The translations under genes were made by a program, and so were the position numbers. DNA of 23,333 nt from an uncultured Erysipelotrichaceae bacterium (GTDB lineage: Bacteria > Bacillota_I > Bacilli_A > RF39 > UBA660), in the NCBI GenBank assembly GCA_951801995.1, contig CATOOY010000012.1:1-23333 (forward strand). Direction: 5' to 3'. The notes beneath the pieces were generated by a model. That model made no database searches. It was given only the letters and a program-made list of their open reading frames with translations, and was not told the origin of the DNA. Each line of letters begins with the position of its first letter. The stretch's first letter is position 1. Shown here piece by piece: positions 15,489 through 22,576 of the stretch.

Positions 15489-16486
15489 AAAAACTAACAA
15501 TTTTCGCAATTATAATAGACCTTTGTATTGCTATATGTTTCTTTATCTTCTATGGTCCTTTTACCTATGTAAAAAATTTAGTAATCAGTACAGCAATGGT
15601 AACAAAAACACACCAGTATATTGCTTATACATTTTATAGTGAAAATACAGTAAAAAAAGTTCTAGCAGAAAATGCTTATATTCCACTTACAGATGAAGTA
15701 GATTTAGATGATATAAAAATTAATACCAAAATTCCTACTAAATTTGATAATGAATATGAAGAAGCAATTTTAAAAAGAGAAAAAGGAGATAAATATAAAA
15801 AATTAGACATAAAAGTAGGAAAATATGATGCCCATTTAGTTGCTATTTATGATCCTTCTAAAGTAGAATTAATAACAGCTCCTAAATTTAATTCTGGGAA
15901 TGGTGCTGAAAAAATAACAAAAATGTGTACTCGCTCTGGTGGTATTGTTTGTATCAATGGTGGAATGTTTGCAGATCCAGATGGTTGGGGAAGTGACATA
16001 CCACAAGGATATCTAATTAAAGATGGGAAAGTAATATGGTCTGATAGAAGTTCAAAAGAAAATCTAATCGGATTTACAAACGATAATAAATTACTACTTA
16101 TAAATGCTACTGCTATGGAAGCAATTCAAAAAGGAATGAGAGATGCTCTTCAGTTTGGCCCATTCCTAATTGTAAATGGAAAAACTATGCAATTTGCTTC
16201 ATCAGCAGGTGGTTATGATAGAGCTGCAAGAGTTGCCATTGCTCAAAGAAAAGATGGTGTTGTTTTATTTCTAGTAACAGAAGGTGTCCACACCAATGGA
16301 CCTAACCTAAAAGAAGTAACAGAAACACTAGAACAATACGGAGCTTATAATGCAGCAAACCTAGATGGTGGAACCAGTGCCCAACTAGTTATCAACGGTT
16401 CCCTTATAAATACACCTATGAATGTATTTGGTAAAAAAATAGCAGGAGGAAGATCCGTAGTATCAGGATTTGGTCTTATAGATTAG
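15485..16486 (+). CDS. Membrane-anchored phosphodiester glycosidase domain protein (NAGPA-like)
   Basis: A 333-residue protein with an N-terminal transmembrane helix (LTIFAIIIDLCIAICFFIFYGPF) and a C-terminal NAGPA/phosphodiester glycosidase domain (~125-330). Signatures are VCINGGMF (~155), ALQFGPFLIVNGK (~222), ARVAIAQRKDG (~247), and NLDGGTSAQLVINGS followed by GRSVVSGFG at the end. The domain is found in the human uncovering enzyme and in bacterial teichoic-acid or exopolysaccharide phosphodiesterases; the cell-wall polymer substrate here is inference. AAAGGAGG lies six bases before ATG 15485. It is the last gene of the operon with the DUF6273-like protein. Confidence 0.87.
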   Translation: MKKLTIFAIIIDLCIAICFFIFYGPFTYVKNLVISTAMVTKTHQYIAYTFYSENTVKKVLAENAYIPLTDEVDLDDIKINTKIPTKFDNEYEEAILKREKGDKYKKLDIKVGKYDAHLVAIYDPSKVELITAPKFNSGNGAEKITKMCTRSGGIVCINGGMFADPDGWGSDIPQGYLIKDGKVIWSDRSSKENLIGFTNDNKLLLINATAMEAIQKGMRDALQFGPFLIVNGKTMQFASSAGGYDRAARVAIAQRKDGVVLFLVTEGVHTNGPNLKEVTETLEQYGAYNAANLDGGTSAQLVINGSLINTPMNVFGKKIAGGRSVVSGFGLID

Positions 16487-16501
16487 TCTATAAGGCTTTT
16501 T
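16475..16501 (+). terminator. Intrinsic terminator of the surface operon
   Basis: 8-bp stem CTTATAGA/TCTATAAG (16475-16482 with 16487-16494), TTAG loop, GC, then five T. The TAG stop at 16484-16486 lies in the loop. Confidence 0.8.
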
Positions 16502-16546
16502 CATAAACAAAATAGGAAAGACAAAAGAAAAAATAAACATTTTTAC

Positions 16547-16575
16547 TTGCTAAATAAAAATATCCCTTGTATAAT
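16547..16575 (+). promoter_or_regulatory. Promoter of the GtrB-like glycosyltransferase
   Basis: TTGCTA (16547-16552), 17-base spacer, TATAAT (16570-16575). The ribosome site GGTGA follows at 16582-16586. Confidence 0.65.
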
Positions 16576-16591
16576 GAAAATGGTGAAAGAT

Positions 16592-17524
16592 ATGAAGTTA
16601 ATTAGTATAATTGTTCCTTGTTATAACGAAGAAGAAACAATTCCTTACTTTTATGAAGAAATCACAAAAGTAGCAAAACAAATGAAAGATTGCAAATTTG
16701 AATATTTATTTATAGATGATGGTTCCAAAGACAAAACCCTTTCCATATTAAAAGAATATCGTAAAATAGATAAAGATGTTCGCTACATATCCTTTTCTAG
16801 AAACTTTGGAAAAGAAGCAGCCATCTATGCAGGTTTAGAAAACGCCAAAGGAGACTTTGTAGCCCTTATGGATGCAGACTTACAAGATCCACCTAGCTTA
16901 CTCCCTAAAATGTATGCATATACCCAAGAGGGGTATGAAAATATAGCTACTAGAAGAGTAAGTAGAAAAGGAGAACCACCAATTCGCAGTTTTTTCGCAA
17001 GACTTTTTTATAAAATTATAAATCGTTTATCAAAAGTAGAAATGGTAGATGGAGCTCGTGATTATAGACTAATGAGTAGAAAAGTAGTAAATGCCATCCT
17101 ATCCTTACAAGAGTATAATCGTTATTCCAAAGGACTCTTTAGCTTTGTAGGATTTGAAACAAAATGGATTGAATATAAAAATATAAATAGAGTAGCAGGA
17201 GAAACAAAATGGAGCTTTTGGCGCCTTCTTATTTACGCAGTAGATGGAATCACAGCCTTCTCTACAGTACCACTTGTACTCTCTGCTATATTAGGTATTC
17301 TATTTTGTTTAATTTCTTTTATTGCTATTTTAATCATTATCATAAAAACAATTGTATATGGAGATCCTGTAGGTGGTTGGCCTTCCATGGTATGTATTTT
17401 ATTTTTTGTAAGTGGAGTACAGCTATTTTGTTTAGGCATTATAGGACAGTATCTTTCTAAAACATATCTAGAAACAAAGCATAGACCTATTTATTTAATA
17501 AAAGAAACAGAAGAAATAAAATAA
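16592..17524 (+). CDS. GT2 family glycosyltransferase, GtrB/bactoprenol-type
   Basis: A 310-residue enzyme likely transferring a sugar from a nucleotide sugar to undecaprenyl phosphate on the cytoplasmic face. The GT-A domain opens with ISIIVPCYNEEETI, then FLFIDDGSKDKT-type motif (YLFIDDGSKDKTL, ~45), ISFSRNFGKEAAIYAGL and the DxD-like MDADLQDPP (~95). FARLFYKIINRLS and DGARDYRLMSRKVV follow, as in GtrB/DPMS-like enzymes. Two C-terminal transmembrane helices lie at ~225-290. I moved the start from ATG 16547 to ATG 16592, because GGTGA is 5 bases upstream, the family begins there, and the -10 lies between the two. It is convergent with the acyltransferase gene. Confidence 0.9.
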   Translation: MKLISIIVPCYNEEETIPYFYEEITKVAKQMKDCKFEYLFIDDGSKDKTLSILKEYRKIDKDVRYISFSRNFGKEAAIYAGLENAKGDFVALMDADLQDPPSLLPKMYAYTQEGYENIATRRVSRKGEPPIRSFFARLFYKIINRLSKVEMVDGARDYRLMSRKVVNAILSLQEYNRYSKGLFSFVGFETKWIEYKNINRVAGETKWSFWRLLIYAVDGITAFSTVPLVLSAILGILFCLISFIAILIIIIKTIVYGDPVGGWPSMVCILFFVSGVQLFCLGIIGQYLSKTYLETKHRPIYLIKETEEIK

Positions 17525-17548
17525 AGTCGTGATTTACGACTTTTATTT
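17523..17548. terminator. Bidirectional terminator
   Basis: 8-bp stem AAAGTCGT/ACGACTTT (17523-17530 with 17536-17543), GATTT loop, T-rich flank on the right and A-rich on the left. It separates the GtrB-like gene (+) from the acyltransferase (-). Confidence 0.85.
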
Positions 17549-18571
17549 TGCTATTTTCAAGCACAGCACTTTATAAAGAGAATGAAAAAGATAAGAAAGG
17601 AAAAATGTTACGCCAAGTGTAAATAAAACAAAAATAGTTTCATTTTGAATGGGAATAAAATTTGCTATTTTTATACCAAGTGGATGTAATAGATAAATTT
17701 CTAAAGAATAAGTACCTAATAAAGTTAAAACACTATTTCCTATTTTACATTTCAAAAGAACAATTAGTAAAAATAAACTAATAAAAATAGGAAAACTTAA
17801 ATAAACGATATACCAAAATATCTCATGTATATAAGGTATTTTAATACCAAGTACATATAACATAGAAAAGGAAACAATAAAACAAACATTAGGAAAAGCA
17901 AAAATATAATGTTTTTTTAAAAAAGAAAGAACCTCTTCTTTAAAATAACCTACCCATATACCTAATAGAAAACCAGAAATAGACAAAAACCAGTATCCTT
18001 CCACCTTATAAGTAATAAGAAAAAAAGAAAAGAAAAGAAGGAAAAAAGTATACAGAATCATAGCCTTCTTTTTATCAAAAGAAGAGAAAAACAAATAGAA
18101 AACAATATAAAAAAGGAAAAGAACCCAAATATACCAGTATGTACCATTTACAAGAGTAACACCTAATATCTCTCTTATCATAATAAGGAAAGAAACCTTT
18201 TCCCCCATACCAATTTGCAAGAAAATAGTAAAAATACTAACAAGAATAAGTGCTATATACAAAGAGAAAATTCTCTTAGAAACAAAAGTTTTCATATAAT
18301 CTTTTTTAGAAAGAAAACTATAAACAAGCCCATATCCCGAATAAAAAAGAAAAATACCAACAAGTAAAAAGCCAATATTTTGAAAAACAGGATATCCGAA
18401 AAACAAAATAGGAAAGCGCTGTGCTAAATGATGAAAGATAATAAGCAAAGACAAAAAGCCTCGAATAGGAAGCGTTTGATTTAAAGATAGACATTCATCA
18501 TTATATGTATTTATTTTGTAAATACGCATTCCTATGAATAATAATAGAAAACAAAAAACATACCAAACCAT
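17543..18571 (-). CDS. Acyltransferase 3 family membrane protein
   Basis: A 342-residue polytopic protein with about ten hydrophobic helices. The acyltransferase 3 (OafA/NRG-4-like) hallmarks are an N-terminal TLPIRGFLSLLIIFHHLAQRF (~33-53), whose paired His is the presumed catalytic site, and the GIFLFYSGYGLVYSF helix after it. Such enzymes O-acetylate or otherwise acylate surface sugars. The specific substrate is unknown. ATG 18571 has an AGGGAGG site nearby. It is convergent with the GtrB-like gene and divergent from a second acyltransferase 3 gene, with 127 bases between their starts. Confidence 0.85.
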   Translation of the reverse strand: MVWYVFCFLLLFIGMRIYKINTYNDECLSLNQTLPIRGFLSLLIIFHHLAQRFPILFFGYPVFQNIGFLLVGIFLFYSGYGLVYSFLSKKDYMKTFVSKRIFSLYIALILVSIFTIFLQIGMGEKVSFLIMIREILGVTLVNGTYWYIWVLFLFYIVFYLFFSSFDKKKAMILYTFFLLFFSFFLITYKVEGYWFLSISGFLLGIWVGYFKEEVLSFLKKHYIFAFPNVCFIVSFSMLYVLGIKIPYIHEIFWYIVYLSFPIFISLFLLIVLLKCKIGNSVLTLLGTYSLEIYLLHPLGIKIANFIPIQNETIFVLFTLGVTFFLSYLFHSLYKVLCLKIAK

Positions 18572-18600
18572 AAAAACCTCCCTGAATGATTTCTAATAAA

Positions 18601-18629
18601 ATTATAACATGAGAAAAAAAGAAGAACAA
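18601..18629 (-). promoter_or_regulatory. Promoter of the minus-strand acyltransferase
   Basis: On the minus strand TTGTTC (18629-18624), 17-base spacer, TATAAT (18606-18601) preceded by TGT, giving an extended -10. Confidence 0.7.
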
Positions 18630-18648
18630 GAGAAAAAAAGAATATCTC

Positions 18649-18677
18649 TTTACAAGCTACGTCAAAATAGTTATAAT
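18649..18677 (+). promoter_or_regulatory. Promoter of the polysaccharide operon (second acyltransferase onwards)
   Basis: TTTACA (18649-18654), exact 17-base spacer, TATAAT (18672-18677). It is divergent from the preceding promoter, 19 bases apart, leaving room for a shared regulator site. Confidence 0.75.
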
Positions 18678-18698
18678 GAAAATAGTTAGGAGTAGAGT

Positions 18699-19751
18699 AT
18701 GACAGCTATAGAAAACAAAAAAAGAATATTGGGGCTGGACTTAGTAAGATGCATAGCTGTTTTCTTCGTAATATCTGTTCACTATATTTTATATAGTAAC
18801 TTTTATTATGGGGAGGTAAAAGGTAGCTCTATGTATATGCTAACAATAATGCGTTGGCTTTTTTATACATGTGTTCCTTTATTTCTAATTTTAACAGGTT
18901 ATTTAAAACAAAGTAAGAAAGTAGAAAAAAAGCATTATAAAGCAATTATTCCTATTTTAATTTCTTATTTAATTATTTCTATAATAACCATTCTTGTATT
19001 CAAATTTTATTATAATAAAGAAGAAAGTATATATCATTATATAAAAGGTATATTTAACTTTACCACCATCGAAAATGCTTGGTATGTAGAAATGTATATT
19101 GGCTTATTTTTATTGATACCATTTTTAAATATTTTATATCAGAATATAAAAGACAAAAAACAAAAGCAAATATTAATACTTACCTTATTTTTCCTTGTTT
19201 CTATACCAAATGTATTTGCAAACATTGCCATAAAAGGAAAAACACTCGATATATTCCCAAGTTGGTGGACAGGAATATATCCATTATTATATTATTTTAT
19301 TGGTTGTTATATAAAGGAATATCAAATAAAAATACCTAAAATAAAAAATATAATATATCTTCTTATTTGTTTAATCATAGAAGCAACCATTACTTTTTTA
19401 TATTGCCAAGGTAAAAATATAAATGCTATATTCGAAGGATATGCATCTTTTCCAACAGTAATAATAAGTGTCTTATTGTTCTTGTTAATATATGATTTAA
19501 ACATAAAAAACAAACCATCACGCATTCTAATAACAGATATATCAAAATTATCCTTTGATATATATTTACTATCTTTTATAACTGAAAGAATAATATATGA
19601 AAAATTGTCTCTAGCATCCCTTTCCTCAAAAAATTTAATAATATATTATCCCATTTATAGTTTACTTGTCTTATGTAGCACATATATTTGTGTATTTATC
19701 AAAAGATGCATAATAGATGGAATTATAAAACTCATAAAAACAGAAGTTTAA
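18699..19751 (+). CDS. Acyltransferase 3 family membrane protein (WecH/surface polysaccharide O-acyltransferase type)
   Basis: A 350-residue polytopic protein with about ten helices. The N-terminus KKRILGLDLVRCIAVFFVISVHYILYS has the family's DLVRxIAxxxVxxxH pattern with a single catalytic-type His (~27), and PLFLILTGYL follows. This places it with WecH-like O-acetyltransferases rather than with the HH-type neighbour. It probably modifies a surface glycan made by the genes after it. AGGAG lies six bases before ATG 18699, and the next gene starts 17 bases after its stop, so they form one operon. Confidence 0.83.
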   Translation: MTAIENKKRILGLDLVRCIAVFFVISVHYILYSNFYYGEVKGSSMYMLTIMRWLFYTCVPLFLILTGYLKQSKKVEKKHYKAIIPILISYLIISIITILVFKFYYNKEESIYHYIKGIFNFTTIENAWYVEMYIGLFLLIPFLNILYQNIKDKKQKQILILTLFFLVSIPNVFANIAIKGKTLDIFPSWWTGIYPLLYYFIGCYIKEYQIKIPKIKNIIYLLICLIIEATITFLYCQGKNINAIFEGYASFPTVIISVLLFLLIYDLNIKNKPSRILITDISKLSFDIYLLSFITERIIYEKLSLASLSSKNLIIYYPIYSLLVLCSTYICVFIKRCIIDGIIKLIKTEV

Positions 19752-19768
19752 AAAAAGTAGGTGATTAA

Positions 19769-20905
19769 ATGAAAAAAGTTACTATTTTAGCACTTCACTT
19801 AGGCTATGGAGGAATCGAAAGAGCAGTAACCACCCTTGCAAATTCGCTTGTAAAAGATTATGAAATAGAAATTATATCTACTTATAAATTATATGAAAAA
19901 TCTTTTTTTTCATTAAATAAAAAAGTAAAAGTCCAATATTTAATAGATTATGGTCCAAATAAAAAAGAAATGAGAGAAGCACTTCAAAAGAAAAAATTAT
20001 TTTCCTTTTTATATGAGTTTTTAAAAGCACTTCATATATTGAATTTAAGAAAAAAACGCATGATAAAATGCATCAAAAACTGTAATAGTGATATTATTTT
20101 ATCTACAAGAGATATCCATAACACATGGCTTTCTAAATATGGAAAAAAAGAAGCATATAAAATAGGGTGGGAACATAATCATCATAATAATAATTCAAAA
20201 TATATAAAAAAAATAGTAAAATCAGCTAAAAATCTAGATGCATTTGTCTTAGTATCAAAAGAATTATATACATTCTATAAAAAACAATTAAAAGAGGAAA
20301 AATGCAAAACCTTCTATATTCCCAATTTTATAGAAAAAGTAACAGAAGAAAGTTCCCCTCTTACAAAAAGGAACCTAATTACAGTAGGAAGACTCTCTAA
20401 AGAAAAAGGACACCTAGATTTAATAGAAGTAATACATCTTTTACAAAATAAAAGAGAAGATTTTCATCTAACCATTATAGGAGATGGAAATGAAAGAGAA
20501 AAAATAGAAAAGGAAATCCAAAAATATAATTTACAAAAAAAAGTAACTTTACTTGGCTATCAAAAAAAAGAGAAAGTGGAAAAACATTTACTTGCTTCCT
20601 CCCTTTTTTTACTTCCTTCATATAAAGAGTCTTTCGGTTTAGTTGTTTTAGAGGCTTTCGAAAAAGGAGTACCTGTTATTTGTTTTGATACTGCAAAAGG
20701 TGCCTGTGAAATTATTACAAACAAAGAAGATGGCTTTATAATAAAAAATAGAAATAAAAAAGAAATGGCAAAAAAAATAGATTTTCTTTTAAAGGATACA
20801 AAAAAAAGAAAAACAATGGGTAAAAAAGCAAAAGAAAAAGCAAAACAGTATGAAGCCAAAAACGTAAAAAAGAAATGGGTGGATTTATTTGAAAAAAGAA
20901 AATAA
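19769..20905 (+). CDS. GT4 family glycosyltransferase
   Basis: A 378-residue GT-B fold enzyme. The N-terminal domain starts KKVTILALHLGYGGIERAVTTLAN with the donor-side GGIER motif. The C-terminal Rossmann domain has NLITVGRLSKEKGHLDLIE (~208), LTIIGDGNEREKIE (~238), and the EX7E region ESFGLVVLEAFEKGVPVICFD (~292), all hallmarks of GT4 retaining transferases. It likely adds a sugar to an undecaprenyl-linked glycan. The sugar is not readable from sequence. AGGTGA precedes ATG 19769. It overlaps the next gene by 17 bases. Confidence 0.9.
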   Translation: MKKVTILALHLGYGGIERAVTTLANSLVKDYEIEIISTYKLYEKSFFSLNKKVKVQYLIDYGPNKKEMREALQKKKLFSFLYEFLKALHILNLRKKRMIKCIKNCNSDIILSTRDIHNTWLSKYGKKEAYKIGWEHNHHNNNSKYIKKIVKSAKNLDAFVLVSKELYTFYKKQLKEEKCKTFYIPNFIEKVTEESSPLTKRNLITVGRLSKEKGHLDLIEVIHLLQNKREDFHLTIIGDGNEREKIEKEIQKYNLQKKVTLLGYQKKEKVEKHLLASSLFLLPSYKESFGLVVLEAFEKGVPVICFDTAKGACEIITNKEDGFIIKNRNKKEMAKKIDFLLKDTKKRKTMGKKAKEKAKQYEAKNVKKKWVDLFEKRK

Positions 20906-21374
20906 AAAAAGAGTCTTATTTATTTCTAGTACAGGAGGACATCTATCAGAAATGATGCGATTAAGTCCACTTTTCAAAAAATACAATTATTTTATTATCA
21001 CAGAAAAAGATGAATCTACAAAAATGCTTGCTAAAAAATATGAAAAAAAAGTATTTTATTTAATTTATGGAACAAAAGATCATATTTTACTATATCCATT
21101 TAAACTAATAGCCAATTGTTTCAAAAGCTTATATTTTTATCTAAAAATAAGACCTAAATATATCATAACAACAGGAGCCCATACTGCAGGCCCTATGTGT
21201 TGTATAGGGAAAATATTAGGAAGTAAAATAATCTATATAGAATCCTTTGCCAATATCGAAACCAAAACAATAACAGGAAAAATGATCTATCTCTTTGCTG
21301 ATCTATTTATCGTACAATGGGAAGAAATGTTAAAAATGTATCCCAAAGCCACCTATGGTGGGTGGATCTATTAG
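20889..21374 (+). CDS. Alg14-like subunit of a split glycosyltransferase (Cps14F/EpsE-type)
   Basis: A 161-residue protein of the Alg14/PssD/Cps14F family. This membrane-associated half recruits its catalytic partner to the lipid-linked acceptor. Signatures are RVLFISSTGGHLSEMMRL, the FIITEKDESTK loop, RPKYIITTGAHTAGPMCCIGK, IIYIESFA and QWEEMLKMYPKATYGGWIY. The start is TTG 20889, supported by GGTGG at 20878-20882 with 6-base spacing and an overlap with the preceding gene; no ATG lies nearby in frame. Its partner follows directly. Confidence 0.9.
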   Translation: MKKENKKRVLFISSTGGHLSEMMRLSPLFKKYNYFIITEKDESTKMLAKKYEKKVFYLIYGTKDHILLYPFKLIANCFKSLYFYLKIRPKYIITTGAHTAGPMCCIGKILGSKIIYIESFANIETKTITGKMIYLFADLFIVQWEEMLKMYPKATYGGWIY

Positions 21375-21382
21375 GAGGATTT

Positions 21383-21862
21383 ATGATATTTGTAACACTA
21401 GGAACACAAGACAAAGAATTTATAAGATTATTAAAAATAATAGATAATGGAATAGAAAAAGGAATTATTAAAGAAGAAGTTCTTGCCCAAACAGGTTATA
21501 CGAATTATAAAAGTAAAAACTTTAAAACCATTAGTTTTGTAGATATGGAGCGTTTTGAAAAAATAATGGAAAAATGTGATTTATTAATCACCCATGGAGG
21601 AGTAGGGTCTATTATATCAGGACTTCATCATCAAAAAAAAATAATCGCAATGGCTAGACTCAAAAGATATAAAGAACATACCAACGATCATCAAAAACAG
21701 ATTATAAAAAAGTTTGTAAAAGATGGCTATATAACAGAATTAAAAAATGAAAAAGGATTAGAAGAAGCAATAAAAGAAGCTAAGAAAAAAATAGTAAAAC
21801 CATATAAATCAAATACAGAAAATATGATAAATCTAATCGAAAATTACATAAAAACGCATTAA
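21383..21862 (+). CDS. Alg13-like subunit of a split glycosyltransferase (Cps14G/EpsF-type)
   Basis: A 159-residue C-terminal GT1-like domain (Alg13/PssE/Cps14G). It starts IFVTLGTQDKEFIRLL and has the donor-binding CDLLITHGGVGSIISGL (~70) and the end motif HTNDHQKQI. Together with the Alg14-like protein it should transfer GlcNAc or Gal from UDP-sugar to a lipid-linked sugar. ATG 21383 is chosen because AGGAGG (21373-21378) lies 4 bases upstream and family similarity begins there; ATG 21317 would run inside the previous gene. No intrinsic terminator is visible before the OLE promoter at 21911. Confidence 0.91.
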   Translation: MIFVTLGTQDKEFIRLLKIIDNGIEKGIIKEEVLAQTGYTNYKSKNFKTISFVDMERFEKIMEKCDLLITHGGVGSIISGLHHQKKIIAMARLKRYKEHTNDHQKQIIKKFVKDGYITELKNEKGLEEAIKEAKKKIVKPYKSNTENMINLIENYIKTH

Positions 21863-21910
21863 ATAAGAACATATCTTATCCTATATGCATATAGTAGAGT
21901 AACGCTAAAT

Positions 21911-21939
21911 TTGACAAAATAGCGAATATATGTTATTAT
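21911..21939 (+). promoter_or_regulatory. Strong promoter of the OLE-like RNA
   Basis: Perfect -35 TTGACA (21911-21916), exact 17-base spacer, TATTAT (21934-21939) preceded by TGT (21931-21933), giving an extended -10. It is the best match to consensus in the window. Transcription would start near 21945-21948, just where the closing stem of the RNA begins. Confidence 0.88.
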
Positions 21940-21945
21940 TTTAAG

Positions 21946-22549
21946 CGTAATTGATGGCACATTATTCTAGTCAATACATTTATTACGAAGACGGGGCTAA
22001 AAATCCGTTAAAGAGCATATCTATGAAGCTTTTGGTGCTTGTTTCTTACGCCCAGTTTGGGGTGGGTGCTGAAAGATAGAGCCTTGGGCGACCGTAATGG
22101 CATACGGCAAACGACCCAATGTTCGTGGAGACCTATTCTTGTGCAAAGCCTATACGCAAAGAAAACAAATTTTTGATGATGGACTTTGTACGACTTAGGA
22201 TGAAACCTACTATGTGGCGAAAGCTATGAGTAGTGTAGCTTGTCTTGCGTGAGGGTGCTTGGGATAAATGATACAGTCTCTTTCTTTAGGCCAAAAGAAA
22301 GAAGCTCTGCATTTTGAAATCACACTTGCAAAAAAGAACTAGTAATAAAAATTGGTGGGGAAATCTCCTAGAATGTGCACCAGTATGGGATTGCAGTGGG
22401 TACTAAGTGGCAATCAAGTCATATGCGAAAAGCATATTAACTTCTTTAAAGGGGAACCGCACTTCTGGTAACGGAATGTAGAAGTTAGGGAAATCCTACT
22501 TGACCTAAGACTCAAAGTTTACCATACTAGGTCGCCATTAATTTTTTTT
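21946..22549 (+). ncRNA. ole: OLE (ornate, large, extremophilic) RNA candidate, about 600 nt
   Basis: No credible ORF covers this stretch, which is much richer in GC (about 45% by eye) than its neighbours. The ends pair: 21949-21958 with 22534-22543 (10 bp, one G-U), followed by a T8 run. Other perfect local helices: 21991-94/22005-08, 22084-88/22115-19 around 22092-96/22103-07, 22207-11/22229-33, 22280-87/22294-301, 22389-94/22410-15, 22421-26/22432-37, 22438-45/22480-87 (8 bp), 22502-07/22528-33. Size, strong own promoter and the downstream OapA-like membrane protein match OLE RNA (usually about 600 nt). OLE binds the membrane as an RNP with OapA and is linked to magnesium, ethanol, cold and nutrient stress responses. 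RNase P, tmRNA and ROOL fit less well. I identified it by structure and context, not by alignment. Confidence 0.8.
22534..22549 (+). terminator. 3' closing stem of the OLE-like RNA with T8 tail, possible terminator
   Basis: The 3' arm GCCATTAATT (22534-22543) pairs with the 5' end of the RNA and is followed by T at 22542-22549. Together with the 6-bp hairpin just before it (22502-22533), this looks like the natural end of the RNA. A T run after a stem favours termination, yet the oapA start lies only 28 bases on. Confidence 0.5.
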
Positions 22550-22576
22550 ATGTTAAAAAATGCAGAAAGAGGATTT

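Noticed and set aside
21946..22549. RNase P RNA, tmRNA, group II intron, ROOL or riboswitch instead of OLE
   Set aside because: No RNase P core or tmRNA tag ORF and tRNA-like ends were seen; no intron-encoded protein or split gene is present; it is far too long for common riboswitches; and the OapA-like downstream gene fits OLE, whereas ROOL is not known for such a partner.
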